Positions 11,150-22,729 of a stretch of DNA of 64,000 nt are shown here, one piece after another. The translations under genes were made by a program, and so were the position numbers. Each line of letters starts with the position of its first letter. The first letter of the stretch is position 1. The stretch is from Quercus robur (taxonomy: Eukaryota > Streptophyta > Magnoliopsida > Fagales > Fagaceae), in NCBI RefSeq assembly GCF_932294415.1, contig NC_065535.1, positions 11,006,282 to 11,070,281 of the forward strand, read 5' to 3'. The notes beneath the pieces are model-generated. The model was not told the DNA's origin and ran no database searches. It worked only from the letters and a program-made list of their open reading frames with translations.

Positions 11150-12510
11150 CTGCTCTTATCGTCCAACAGGATGCTGTAAGAGGTGCCTCAGCTTTCCCTC
11201 TCGGACCAGCCGGTCCAAGTGGTTTTTCAGGTTTCTGCAGTCATTGGTGGTGGGGCCCAGTTCTTGGTGGTATTCACAATATAGGTTCTGGTTACGTTTC
11301 GTGGGGTCGCCTGCCATCCTACTTGGCCATTGAAAGAACGGTTCGTTCTTGACTTTCTCTAAGATCTTGTGTAATGGTTTTCGGAATACAGCATGGACTG
11401 CCTGTGCTCCGGTGGATCCAGACTGCCCCGAGTAATCCCCTCTCAGCCGGTTACTGTTGTTAAATCGGTCCGACCTAAAGTCCCTCCTCTCTTGAGGGAT
11501 AACCTTCGCTTTGCCCTTTCCCGTCTGTTGGTCCTCTTCGACTCTCTTGTACTTGTCGATTTGGTCCATGAGCTAGCGCACACTGGTGACCGGTTTCCCA
11601 ATCAGGGACTTCCTTAAACCGTGCTCGGTCGGCAAGCCTCTCTTGAATGTGCTGATGGTGACGCCGTCGTAATTTCCCTCTATCTCATTATACATCTCCC
11701 AATACCTATCCGAGTAGGCCTTCAGGGTCTCTCCTTCTCGCATAGACAAGGATAGGAGGGAATCTAAGGGCCGAGGAACCCTGCTGCTCGTTATGAAGCG
11801 AGAACCGAAAGCCTGTGTTAGCTGCTTAAAAGAATTTATGGAGTTTGGCTTGAAGCTGTCAAACCATCTCATCGCCATAGGCCCCAAACTAGACAAAAAC
11901 ACTTTGCACATCAATGCCTCGTCTCTAGAATGGACGGCTATCCTTTGGTTAAACTGGCTTACGTGCTCTACGGGGTCCGTCCGACCATTATATATGGCGA
12001 AAGTGGGTTGGTGAAACCGCCGAGGAAGTTCAGCCCCCTTTATCCTACGCGTGAAGGGTGACTAAGAGATGCGGTCCTGGGCCTTACTCATGGCATCGTT
12101 TACTAGGCCCTTGTAAGACGGACTTTTGTGGCCGAGTTTATGAGGTTGCTCTTCCTCATAAGAGAAGGTTTCACTTGGCGGGGTTCTCGACCTTCGCCTG
12201 TACTCATTGTCCTCCTCATCACTGGTGTTCAAACTGGGGGAAGGACGCCTTCGCTGCGCTCGGCGCAACTTCTTCTTCAAGTCGTCGATTTCTTGCTGTA
12301 AAGCCGTATTATCATCCCGCTTTTAGGATGCATGGCATTTCCCTTTCGAGCGACTTCTGCTCGTGTGGGAGGTATCTACGCTACCCTCTCGTCGCTTGTC
12401 TTGATCTCTTTTCTGTTCGAGGTTTAGAAAGTTGTCCTGCCGTTGGGAGTCTGCGTGTCCCGTTTGGCATAAACCTGATCCTTCTATCTCTAACGGTCTC
12501 ACTTGCTGAG
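11150..12510 (-). pseudogene. gag region of the Tat-type element (fossil)
   Basis: It holds a charged leader rich in Arg, Ser and Glu. This is followed by the capsid-like retrotransposon gag domain (recognisable run KVFLSSLGPMAMRWFDSFKP, then a serine-rich stretch and SDRYWEMYNEI). A later Cys/His-containing block YCEYHQELGPTTNDC has the spacing of a knuckle. It is broken. Confidence 0.8.
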
Positions 12511-12520
12511 GCACAAGTTC

Positions 12521-12538
12521 TTCCCACAGATGGCGCCA
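12521..12538 (-). promoter_or_regulatory. primer binding site of the Tat-type element
   Basis: Two bases inside the 5' LTR, the minus strand reads TGGCGCCATCTGTGGGAA. The TGGCGCC start is common in plant Tat-type primer binding sites. The tRNA that pairs with it was not determined. Confidence 0.7.
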
Positions 12539-12540
12539 AT

Positions 12541-13300
12541 TGTAGGGTCATAATTTGGAGCCCAGGCCCAACAGGTATGGGGTTCTGGTCCAAGGAGCCC
12601 AAAAACAATGAATTTGTAGAGAGTGAGTTATAGAACTAGGCCTTAACGAAGTATATTCTAGCTAAAGAAAAAAATTCCCTTCGCATCAATAGATCTCTGG
12701 TCTGAGAAGACGCATGGAATGAACACGAGTCACTGTTCATAAACTATGGTTCTTGCACCGTTCTTCTATTCTCACTTTCTTTTTTTTCCGTCCCCCTCTT
12801 CATGGGGACTTCCCTTTCTTATATAATCTTCTTGAAGTCATCAGGGTCTTACACTTGTTGATCATCTGGACCTTCACTTGAGTGTCTATCCCATCGGATA
12901 TCCCCCATATCTTTCTGTGAGTTGTTGTAGCCAAGGCAGCACTGTTTACAGGTCCTCTCCACATTAATGCGGCCAGAAAAGTGGCTACAATGCATTTAAT
13001 GTGGTAGATGCAGTCTCTTCTTGGACACCCAATGTTTCCTTCCTTCACACGGGCCCATAGGACTTATCCTTGTTACTAATGCCCGTTGGGGAGGTCCTTC
13101 TAGCATGCAGAGTGCATGCCTGTGCCATATTTGTTACGTCCGAGGAGACATTTCTCCTCGGACCACCTTCTAAACATCTTTAGGTCCACATGAATTGGGC
13201 CGGGAACCCTTTTAGCACCCACGTCTTCTCCTCGGACGTGGTCGAACTTCCCATACGGGGCCCAAGGCCCATTGTATGATCTTGGGCCCTTGCCCCTACA
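12541..13300 (-). repeat. 5' LTR of the Tat-type element
   Basis: A 760-bp repeat that starts TGTAG and ends CTACA in element orientation. It matches 2867-3621 over its whole length and is followed directly by the ACACC target duplication. Confidence 0.93.
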
Positions 13301-13627
13301 ACACCATTGCATTACATTTTCTTTTTATATCTTTCGTGTTTGCAAAACTCTGAGAAAATCAAAGATAAATAGCTATGTTATCAATCAAATATTTAAATTT
13401 TAAGTTTTTGTAATTCAAATTTATACATAAAGAAATAAGTTTGTAAATCGAATATTGAATAACATATGATAAATACAAAATATGTAACAATGTTAATTTT
13501 TGTAGCTACATACAAGCACACATTTTAGACATCTACTACTAGAGCCATCGCTCTATTCTTATTATCCAATGAAAACTAGAAAAAACTCAAAACAGTAGTG
13601 GGGTTTATATATCCTCCATATTACATA

Positions 13628-15858
13628 TCATTCAACAGTAGTGGCATGCTTTGCTATAGTCATCTGCAACTCCTCTTTCTTTGAACCCACAACCTTGTCC
13701 ACTAATTTGCCTTCTTTCAAGAACAAGAAGGTTGGTATCGCCTCCACAGCCCATTCATTAGCTACAGTCTGCAGAAAAGTTAAAATCATACATATATTGG
13801 TTTGAATTGATCTACGCAGGAATTTCAATTTCATACCAGTTAATGTAGAATCAGATTAGGTTATTAATTAGAAACATGTTAGGAATAGATTTGTTTACCT
13901 TCAATTCATCTACATCAACCTTCAAGAATATGACATTAGGAGCATTCTTAGCCATCTCTACCACAATTGGGGCAATGAAACGGCATGGTCCACACCATGA
14001 TGCTGTGAAATCCACCACCACCTATCATACAGCTTTCTTAGTAAATGGCATAAATATTTTTTTCAAGAGATTCTATGAATCAAGACAAAAACAAAGCTAA
14101 AAACAGGAAAATGGAAACTCAATTCTCGCGCAACTGATAACATAGGATGCTCGGACTGGTACAGGTTCGATACTACGACACAAGCAATTTTTGAAAAATT
14201 ATAATATGATACAGCCAATAAGAGATTGTTATGACAAAGGTATGACACATATATGGCACCCCAAATGAAGTGTCAGTGCTTCCTAACTAATAACATTAAG
14301 TGCAAAACTTAGGCATAGTTCAACAATACCCTATTAGCTAATATAACACAAATAATATTATATCCCTTAACAACAATTAAATTCAATCATATGTCTTATT
14401 AGTCAATTCAATTACATGGTTAAATTTAATTTAAACATATGATATAACACCTAAAGAATTGTAACTAGTTAAGCCATAAAGTTAAGCCAATAAGAGATTG
14501 TTATGACAAAGGTATGACACATATATGGCACCCCAAATGAAGTGTCAGTGCTTCCTAACTAATAACATTAAGTGCAAAACTTAGGCATAGTTCGACAATA
14601 CCCTATTGGCTAATATAACACAAATAATATTATATCCCTTAACAACAATTAAATTCAATCATATGTCTTATTAGTCAATTCAATTACATGGTTAAATTTA
14701 ATTTAAACATATGATATAACACCTAAAGAATTGTAACTAGTTAAGCCATAAAGTTAATTGCTACAAGGACAAAGTTCTTTTCTTTGCCCCCAATGATATA
14801 ATGTTTCTAAAAAACCAAACAAACACTTTATATGTATGTTAAAGCATCTAACTTAAGGAAATTTCTTAAGTACTGTACTCCTGGAGCACGGGGAAATAGT
14901 GCTACCTCTTCTTACATTCACAGTGGACCCCATTATAAATGTAATGAGTGAACTCCACTATGAATATAAGAAAAGGGAGTATCATTTTCTGTACTCCGGA
15001 AATAGCTAAAAATTACTTCTAATCAAAAGTTAACCAATTCTAATATTCAAGATGGGGCCATTCAAGGATTCAAAAATATCTAATTAGACTAAAGCTACAA
15101 ATATATTATAGAGACAATACCAATACCTTTTTTTGTATAATAAAAGTTATATATCTTCAAAATATTGTGTGGCAATTAACTTTTATACCCTGTACTTTCT
15201 CAAAAAAAAACTTTTTTACCCTGTAACATGGAATGATGATATCTAATTGAAATTTATAAGGGGTGATAAGTCTCAAGGAGAAAAAAAAAAAAAAAAAAAA
15301 ACCGTTCCAATATTAGTTTAGTGCTTTTCTCTCTTAGAAAAAACTAAATCTAGATCATTTGAATACGTTATTGAAATTTATCGCTTTGAATTTAAGAAAG
15401 GAAAAAAAAAAGTCAATGCAAGTTGATTACAAATATTCTAGGTAAGCTAATTTTGTGCAAAAAAAGAAGAGTTTAATATAAATAAATCATCAAAAACTCA
15501 ATAAACAAAAATTAGAATAAGGAGTAAACTCATATGTATATAAAAAAGAAAGAATAAAATTCATGTACATATCTATAACTTAAAAAATGTGTAACTCTTA
15601 TGATAGGAATAATTTAAACCTATATATGTATGTAATTGTAATTATTTTTAATTGTATCGTATATATACACCGGTTATATGCCAGTAATAATAGTGATCAA
15701 ATAAGAAAAGAAAAACACTATACCGACAAACAAAGGAAAAAAAATGAAGGGTGGCTGTTAAATGGCAATACCAGTTTCTTAGACTCATTTCCCTTTTCAA
15801 TGTTCTGAGTCCAAGCCTCAACAGTGTGGCAATCAATCACTTGGTTCACTTCCGCCAT
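13628..15858 (-). CDS. TRX-h: thioredoxin h, complete, three exons
   Basis: Exons are 15772-15858, 13899-14021 and 13628-13768, giving 116 residues, the normal h-type length. The active site WCGPC is at residues 38-42 (Cys39 and Cys42), the following Phe and Ile are as in the family, and the cis-proline is Pro82 in AIPTF. The N-terminus [18 protein letters not shown] has no transit peptide, so the protein is probably cytosolic. It reduces target disulfides using electrons from NADPH-thioredoxin reductase. All junctions are GT/AG, and both introns are in phase 0. Intron 1 is 1.75 kb and carries a fresh tandem duplication. The gene is the complete member of a head-to-tail pair with the copy at 340-426; the 10.4-kb LTR element now lies between them. 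A TATA box is at 15968-15975. Nothing looks inactivating. Confidence 0.94.
14214..14757. repeat. tandem duplication of 272 bp in thioredoxin intron 1
   Basis: 14214-14485 and 14486-14757 are almost identical, with about two visible base differences (TTCAACAATACC against TTCGACAATACC, and CTATTAGC against CTATTGGC). The unit begins GCCAATAAGAGATTG and ends CATAAAGTTAA. It is far more similar than the two thioredoxin genes are to each other, so it is recent. Confidence 0.93.
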
Positions 15859-15967
15859 TTTTTCTCTCTATTTTTTTTTTTTTTTTTTGTAAGAAAAGTC
15901 AGATTCGCAGGTAAAGATTTTGTTTGATGTTTTGAACGATGAAAGACACCTATGCTATGTCTTTAAT

Positions 15968-15975
15968 TATTTATA
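15968..15975 (-). promoter_or_regulatory. TATA box of thioredoxin gene 2
   Basis: TATAAATA on the minus strand about 110 bases before the ATG, in a block shared with gene 1 (compare 505-524). Confidence 0.6.
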
Positions 15976-16380
15976 GTGAATCATTTTGATTAGATGAATA
16001 GATTTCGATAATCGAAGTGATAAGGTCGGCCAGGTTTGACTTGGTTGAATCCAGTTAAACCTATCTGTATCCTTTGTAAAAAATTCGATATAGAATGAAT
16101 ATAGACAATTCAATGATTTTTTATAACCCTTTTAACTCGAACATGATAAACCTTATATAGGTATAGTATCAGCTCTACGTATATTTCATAGATTGTGATC
16201 ACATACAATACCTTGATGCAATAACTCACTTTTTTTTCACTAAAATTTTTTCATTTTTTCATTTTGCAACTTTTTAACTTTAACTTTTTTTTAAATATAT
16301 TTAATTTAATGGTTGAAATTGAAAGTTACTTTTTTTTTTTTTTCAATTTTCAATTTCAATCCATATTTCACCAAGGTTAT

Positions 16381-16575
16381 AATAGTAAACATGTAAGAGT
16401 TTTTTTTTTTTTTTTAATCTACTCCATAATTTAAATAATTTGTAGATCAACTTCTTTTTTTTTTTTTTTTTTTTTTGAGAATGAATTTGTAGATCAACTT
16501 GGTATCTCTAACAGTAAACATGTACAGATTTTTTCACCTACTCCACATCTAAATAATCTGTAGCTCAACTAGGCA
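16381..16575. repeat. two direct copies of a short repeat upstream of thioredoxin gene 2
   Basis: Both copies read AGTAAACATGTA, a T-run, CTACTCCA.., AAATAAT.TGTAG.TCAACT (about 16381-16453 and 16503-16575). A third copy lies inverted at about 2650-2720. No function seen. Confidence 0.6.
16454..16483 (-). mobile_element. 30-bp retro-insertion: A-tail plus a few bases
   Basis: The insert is a run of about 23 T on the + strand followed by GAGAATG, between perfect 17-bp copies of AATTTGTAGATCAACTT (16437-16453 and 16484-16500). Read in reverse it is CATTCTC plus a poly-A tail, as expected for a severely 5'-truncated LINE or SINE insertion. Confidence 0.75.
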
Positions 16576-16895
16576 TTTTCAAATCCGCACTCCTCCAATA
16601 TCGAATTTAAAAAAAAAAAAGTTTATTTAATTTTTTTTTCATAAATAGTCAAGTCTTTAGAAGGGAACTCGACACACATATATACTTAAATTAAATTAAA
16701 GTAAAATAAATTACAAAAATAAATTATATAATATAATATTTCCCTTAATTTATTTTGAAGTTTTTATGAAACAAATTATAAAATTTTAAAAAGGTTTAAA
16801 TTGTTTTTATTTTAAAATTATTTGATACTTTTTATAAATTTTTTTTTTTCCTAAAATGAACTGTGTCTACCTCAATTTCAATGGCAAAGCCACAC

Positions 16896-17070
16896 TGTGT
16901 GTTATATTTACAATATTTTTACAACAAATTCTAAGTGATGAGTTGTTATGGACTGTTACCCATGAGAAAAAAAAAAGTTATTTAAGTTGTGGGTTAAAAC
17001 TAGAACCAAATATAACTTACTAATTAAGATTTGTTGTCAAATTATTGTAAAAATATTGTGATTGTATCAC
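16896..17070. mobile_element. MITE with CAATATTTTTACAACAAAT arms
   Basis: The left arm TTTACAATATTTTTACAACA and the right arm, read in reverse CACAATATTTTTACAATAAT, pair over about 40 bases and enclose an AT-rich centre. No coding capacity. Target duplication not resolved. Confidence 0.6.
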
Positions 17071-17301
17071 TTCTCAAGCAATTATCCTCCTCTACTAGCT
17101 AACCCGTGTGTGGTTAAAATCCTTACTACAAAAGCAAGTGTGTGGCGTGTAGGCTAATCTCACTTTACCATGTACTTTTATTTTAATTTATTTTCATTTT
17201 GATTGATTTGACTTTTCTCATATGTTTATTTGTTCTTAAAATATTAAAATAATCAATATATCATAATATTATAAATGTATATGATTAAAATATATTATTT
17301 T

Positions 17302-18042
17302 TGTAGGTACTCAGAAACTAAAAGCCCAAACCCATGAAGAACAGTGCTACCTTGCCTTTCAAACCAAGGCCAAACAATAAAATTTCTTTAGAGAGTGGGA
17401 AAATATTTCAAGTGTAGTTCAAAAACTAGGTTCAAGTCTAAGACCGAAAAGCCTTGGGTAACATAAAGGAATAACATAAGTAGACAGTGAGAAAAAAAAA
17501 ACTCTCCTCGGGTAGGTCCGAGGATTAGTTTTTTATATATAATGTTTAAGTTCTACACCAAATAAAGTACTGTTCACTTTCTCTTTTTTCTATTTCATAA
17601 ACCAAAATCTCCGTCCCTTTTTCTGGGAGACTCTCCTCCTTTTATATCCCCCTTCTTTGCATCCTAGCCCTCCATTTGTATGCCTCTAGGCGTTCCTAAG
17701 GATACTTGTCCCATCAAAATTCTGCTGAAAGTGGTGGAAAGGGTTGCTACCTGTGAAGTTATTGTTCAGGGGTCATTTTCTCATTAATGCAGCTGATAAG
17801 GTTGGTGTAGAGCATTCAATGCGGAGGAGGAAAGTGTTCCTTCCAGGAAACTTCCTCCCTTCTTCTTTGCCTTCGTTGCTACCCCCTCTCCTTACCCTAT
17901 AGAACATCACCAGACGCCAATTGTTTTGACTATGCTTCCATCCTCGGGTGGGAGAAATCTTCGGAGCGCGTTTATCTCCTTGGGTGTGGATTAAGCAATC
18001 TAATCCCTAATCCAATCCTCCGCAGTCCTCAAACCCCTCACA
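17302..18042 (+). mobile_element. solo LTR, 741 bp, with 5-bp target duplication
   Basis: It starts TGTAGGTACTC, ends CCCCTCACA, and is bounded by ATTTT at 17297-17301 and 18043-18047. Inside is a TATA-like CCTTTTATATCCCCC near 17640 and the motif CTCCTCGGGTAGGTCCGAGG, which recalls the TCCGAGGAG motif of the Tat-type LTRs. No internal region is present, so this is the usual product of recombination between two LTRs. The orientation is inferred from the TATA-like site only. Confidence 0.68.
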
Positions 18043-18211
18043 ATTTTTATCATTTAATTTATATATAAAATAATATAACATTTATTTGGTTGTAGTTATT
18101 AGATTTTTAATATATATTGAAATTTGAATGATTTGTCTTTTATTTAGCAATCTTTAAATAGTATTTTTTAGAATTTTAGTCATTATATTTGATGATATTT
18201 GAGAATCAATA

Positions 18212-18780
18212 GGCTGGAATGCTTCGGACTATGGTGATGGCTATGAATCCTGAAAAGAAAAAAAGAATTATCAAAGGTGACCAGTGTGACCCGGCTAAGA
18301 ACCCTCCGACGGTTAAGTCAGTTTTCTCTCTAGGACACAAGGATGAAAAATAGTAAATGCTTGGAACTTTGTTTTTGGTAGATGGGACTTGCTCCTTTTA
18401 TAGAGAGTCTGACGTAGGTCTACTTGTTTGGGATCCATCACCATCGTGGATGATGTCGGTGGTTAATGAAGAAAATGGGGTTTGTGGAATGAAGTGTATG
18501 GAATTCCTTCTACGTACCAAGCAACGTGTCATGTTTTGCTTATGTAGAACATTTGGAGAATTTCTGGTAGAATTTACCATGTACAATTTGATCGTCCATG
18601 GGTATAGTCGTCTATAACATGGTATTGTCTATAACATAGTCGTCTATGGACGAGTTCTTTTTGGTGGATCCCATTATTCTTAATGAAGGGTCTTATTCAT
18701 GCATTCTGTCATTCTGTTGTGGTTTTCCTTGGGTGTGATCAATATGTGGACGACAACCAAGGACGGGCTACACTTAGTTG
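18212..18780 (+). mobile_element. probable old LTR fragment
   Basis: Moderately GC-rich sequence containing CCTCCGACGGTTAAGTCAG and a TATA-like CTCCTTTTATAGAGAGT, a layout common in plant LTR promoters. No ends or target duplication could be defined. The open stretch inside it (18357-18617) has no recognisable protein and I do not call it a gene. Confidence 0.35.
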
Positions 18781-19888
18781 ATCCCCATCAATATTTAATG
18801 GATGATAATTTAATTTGAAAAATCTAGGTTCATGGACAAGTTTAGGGGACGGAAATTCAAAAATAATACACCTTTGGGTTATGATTATTAAATTGTATGT
18901 ACATTACTATTAGTATGGATATAATTAATATATACACAGAGGAAAAATTAATTGTCTAATTTTATGTTTAGCCCCCAAAATATAAATTCTTGGCTCCACC
19001 ACTGCTTAATTGGTGTTGACCTTCTTAATATAGGCCTATTATTATTATTTTTTTTAATTTATTTGCTAATAAGTTAAAATCAATATTCTTTAATAGTGTT
19101 TGGTGTCTTTGTGTGGTAGTGAGTACTGACACGCATCGTTTTTTGATAGATTAGCTACTGGACCAACATTTTTTTGTGGTAGTTGAGTTTGATACCTATG
19201 CCATAGGTTGCCTGTTAGCCGTTATCATTGTATGAAGTCGTTTAACCACCGCAAACCCTTGGTGTGATGGTCACTCTATAAGTATAAGTGTTTGTAGGGT
19301 ATGGGAGGCAAGGGCCAGGATTCAAGTTTCCAAGAGAGAGCTTCACACATATATACACTTAGATTAATCTAGAGTAGAATTTTTATCTTGTATAAAAAAC
19401 TATATATAAAAAAAATTAAGGAATGAAGCCTTTACAAATAATTGTGAAGAAATATGTTAGATTGTTATGATTCATGAGTAAGGTTCTGTATATTTAGCAA
19501 TATTAAATGAATATATTTGTCTTTACCCAAGTAATCGTATTTAGCTTGAATGTATTTAGCAATGTCATTATATAAAACCATTTGATAATAAATGGGGAGA
19601 GTAAAATAGAAAGTGAGTGAAACTTATCTTTGCCAAACTCATCTTAGTTGCATGCGTTGGCAAAGATAAGGAGTAACCAATCTCTCTCTTTGTCAAAACA
19701 AGTGCAAAGCATACGGGAGAAGTTGAGTCCAAGAATTTTTTACACAAGCGTGGATTGCAACAACTATATGTGGACCTTTGTTCCCTATCATAATAATGAT
19801 GTACAAAAAGAAAGAAAAGTGCAATAAAGATAATATACATCAAATTACTCCTTATGAGATATTAATTGAAGCAAGATAAGTGAAACAA

Positions 19889-19926
<38 letters not shown>

Positions 19927-20751
19927 TAGGGTACTTGGAGAGTACTGCCGAGTGAAAAAAGAATCACTATAAAATCACCTTAGAATCCACTGAATTATAG
20001 ACAAAGAGTGTTTTTGATTTTTCTAATTTTGTTTGGTTGGATGATAGAAAATATTTGTGTTTTCCACTGTATGTGTTTGGTAAGAAGAGTGAAAAGTGTT
20101 GCCATTTTTTCATGATTTGTGATTTGACGAGAACAATCTCATCCGGTCATCCCCAGTAGATGCAGATGCAGATAGAAGGAAGTTTCTACTTGTGTTTGGG
20201 CTACTATACAGTGGGTTGTTCATGGGCTAGCTTATGGGTTTTATAAGTTCTCCAAGTTTATTCATAGGCTCTTTTATGCCCTTCAAAGTCCAAACCACAA
20301 CTCCTTGTATCTTCCCCAATTTAAAGTATACACCTTCATCCGTATGTTTGGGCTTTGCCTATCTAATGCACATTTTGATAGATCAATAGTTGTGAGAATA
20401 GTGTCCTCAACAAATAGCTTATTGTATTTGTTTAAATATTGATTTCATATGTCTATAATATATTGTGATTTTTAAGGATCTGATTAATTTTTTTTTTTAA
20501 AAAAAATCAGCTCTCTTTTGTAATTTTAAAGTTGTTCTATCAATTCTTAAAATTCCAACGGATTCATAGTTTAATGACTAAAGAAACTTGCAATTTGAAC
20601 TTACCCAGTTATACCGAGAAGGTCAATTGGCCATCGTCCAAGCCTAGTCCCTAGCTCCTATCGGAATTCAAATTTCAAAGTACAAACAAAACGAATTGAC
20701 CCATATATATATATATATATATATATTAAATTTAAATGCTAAAGGTACTAA
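18781..20751. other. spacer with one SINE and a (GA)n run
   Basis: No gene seen. It holds the SINE at 19255-19420, a (GA)n microsatellite at 19890-19923 and an (AT)n run at 20704-20726. Confidence 0.5.
19255..19420 (+). mobile_element. tRNA-derived SINE (family A)
   Basis: Box A-like TGGTGTGATGGTCACTC, box B-like GGATTCAAGTTTCC, then CTTCACACATATATACACTTA and AGAGTAGAATTTTTATCTTG, ending in an A-rich tail. It is the same family as the copy at 63696-63880, which shares all these blocks. No clear target duplication here. Confidence 0.75.
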
Positions 20752-20934
20752 CACTATGTTTGGTTTGAAGGAAAGAGAGAGAAAAATTAAGTCTTTTCCA
20801 TTGTTTGGATAGCATAAGAGAAAATAAAACAAGCCAAATTTGATAAAAAACCTATCACTTGGGCCACATTTTTCTTTTTCCCCTTATTCCTTTTATCTTC
20901 TCTTCCATTCCATTCTCTCAAAACAAACATAGGG
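20752..20934. mobile_element. Tourist-type MITE, 183 bp
   Basis: Ends CACTATGTTTGGTTT and, in reverse, CCCTATGTTTGTTTT, with TAA at both flanks (20749-20751 and 20935-20937). A 3-bp TAA/TTA duplication and these ends fit PIF/Harbinger. Confidence 0.7.
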
Positions 20935-21190
20935 TAAAAATTTTATTACATAAAACTTACAAATTAATATGACAATAAATGTAATTGGTAAGTTTCAATT
21001 ACCTCAAAACTGAATATTTGAATTTTTTTTTTTTTTTTTGTTTTTTATTGGTGATACATTAGTTTGTAAAGTTCAATGTAATAAAATTTGTAATACCTAT
21101 AGTATTACTCTTGTTTTAAAAAGTAAAAACATGAATACAACATAAAATATTTGTACACGATCAATCAATCTTTTAAAAATATTAATATTA

Positions 21191-21351
21191 CGTGGGTTTT
21201 ATGTTGTTCAACTGGCAAAGTATTTTGTTGTCGAATAAGAAAGATGGAATTCGAACCCCGCCTACATAAAAAATCAATTTGTGCCTTAGCCTGATGATAA
21301 AAACAATTATTATCGAGTAGGTGTTATAAGTTGAAATTCTATTTATCAAAT
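21191..21351 (+). mobile_element. tRNA-derived SINE (family B)
   Basis: Box A-like GTTGTTCAACTGGCAAAG, box B-like GGAATTCGAACCCCGCC, then TGCCTTAGCCTGATGATAAA and GTTATAAGTTGAAATTC. The flanks are ATATTAATATTA (21179-21190) and ATATTAGTATTA (21352-21363), a 12-bp duplication with one difference. No functional tRNA fold is claimed. Confidence 0.75.
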
Positions 21352-21440
21352 ATATTAGTATTATGCACTTATAATGCACAATTAAACAAAGAATCATATA
21401 ATAACAACAATAACAACAATAATAATATAATTAAAAATTA

Positions 21441-22729
21441 GGTGAAAATACCATTTTGGTCCTTACATTTTGGAGTCATGGTCAATATGATCCCTATATT
21501 TTGGTAACAACCAAGTTGGTCTCTATTATTTTGAACTAATAGTCAATTTGATCCTTACTGTTAACTCATTAATAGAAAATGACTACGTCGTAAACGGTGT
21601 GAATTGTTGGCACACTTGGAGCCTATGTAGCAACTAAAATAATAATAAAACTTTTTTATTAACTTCAAACAATTCCACATCAATAATTAATTTATCAATT
21701 TTAAAGAAATTGTTTTTTTTTTAATAATTCAAATCTGAAATACGCTAATCTCTTAAACTGAACCCAGAAAATCAAACTCAAATCAATTTTCGCAGATCTC
21801 AATTCTTCAATTCTCACCTACACACACCATCGTGTGGCTCAACCATCTACAATTTCTCTTTCCCACAATGGTATCAATCTCTCTTTCCCATCTCCTTAAA
21901 GCTATCCACAGTCCAAAATCAACCATCTATAACCCATTCCCAAATAAAATCCCAAATCCAAAAATATTCAATCAAGTAATCAATTCAAAGGTGTGGAGAG
22001 TGAGAAACTAGCATATGCCCATTACCCACTAAGCCAAAACCTCAACGTTGAAATCTAAACTTATCCATTACTCTTTCTTTAAGCTGTTGGACGAGTGGAA
22101 GAAAAGGGCCCATCAAGGCCTTGGTGCTTTCCATTGAGGAACCGACTGAGTTGTTTGGAGTAGTGGGTTAAGTGATTTTTCCATGGCGGGTTTAGCAGAA
22201 GCTAAGTTCTTGTTTGGAGTAGTCTTTGTAGACTTGGAGAAAAATTAGCTCTCGAGAATTTCTTAGAACGTTATCGTTGTAATGTGTGTAAATTTCAATA
22301 AGCATTTTCGATTATTTATATAATAAAGTTTCAACTGGGTTGGTAGGCCTAAATTCCTAAAGTGAAGAACTGAGATTTGTGAAAATTGATTGGGGTTTGA
22401 TTTTCTGGGTTCAGTTTAAGATTAGTGTGTTTCAGATCTGAATTTAATATTATTTTATAATTTCTTTAAAATTAATAAATTAATTACTGATGTGGAATTG
22501 TTTGAAGGTAATAAAAAAGTTTTATTATTATTTTAGTTGCCACATAGGCTTCAAGTGTGCCAACAATGCACAGCGTTTACCACGTAAGCATTTTCCTTTA
22601 ATGAGTTAACGGTAGAGACCAAATTGAGTGCTAATTCATAATAACAGAGACCAAATTAATTGTTATCAAAATGTAAAGACCAAATTGACCATGACCTCAA
22701 AATGTAGGGACCAAAATGGTGTTTTTGCC
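21441..22729. mobile_element. MULE-type element with about 370-bp inverted arms
   Basis: A 1289-bp element bounded by the perfect 9-bp duplication TAAAAATTA (21432-21440 and 22730-22738), the Mutator hallmark. The arms start GGTGAAAATACCATTTTGGT and GGCAAAAACACCATTTTGGT and pair inward to about 21812 and 22357. The unique centre of about 540 bp contains CACACACCATCGTGTGGCTC and GGACGAGTGGAAGAAAAGGG, and it is less AT-rich than the surroundings. That could be captured host DNA, but I recognise no protein. No transposase. Confidence 0.85.

Larger units (their letters stand above)
2867..13300 (-). mobile_element. Ty3/gypsy LTR retrotransposon, Tat-type lineage, broken
   Basis: A 10.4-kb fossil element on the minus strand. 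Its LTRs are at 12541-13300 (5') and 2867-3621 (3'), and the 5-bp duplication ACACC flanks it at 2862-2866 and 13301-13305. Order along the element is gag, protease, reverse transcriptase, RNase H, a second RNase H, integrase, then about 3.5 kb holding an antisense coding block and a triple tandem repeat. The gag-pol order, the second RNase H and the long 3' region with antisense coding are marks of the plant Tat lineage. The coding part falls into about ten open pieces, so it is broken in several places and cannot be autonomous. By eye the LTRs differ at roughly 4-6% of sites, which suggests an insertion some millions of years old. It lies between the two thioredoxin h genes. Confidence 0.93.
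16076..17301. other. AT-rich spacer with repeats
   Basis: Apart from the duplicated short repeat, the small A-tail insertion and the MITE listed separately, this stretch holds only A/T runs. No gene seen. Confidence 0.5.

Noticed and set aside
18357-18617. An 86-residue open frame
   Set aside because: No family resemblance, and it lies in a probable LTR fragment.
21191-21351. tRNA gene candidate (box A and box B present)
   Set aside because: The sequence cannot be seen to form a full tRNA, has SINE-type 3' sequence and target duplications. Called a SINE.
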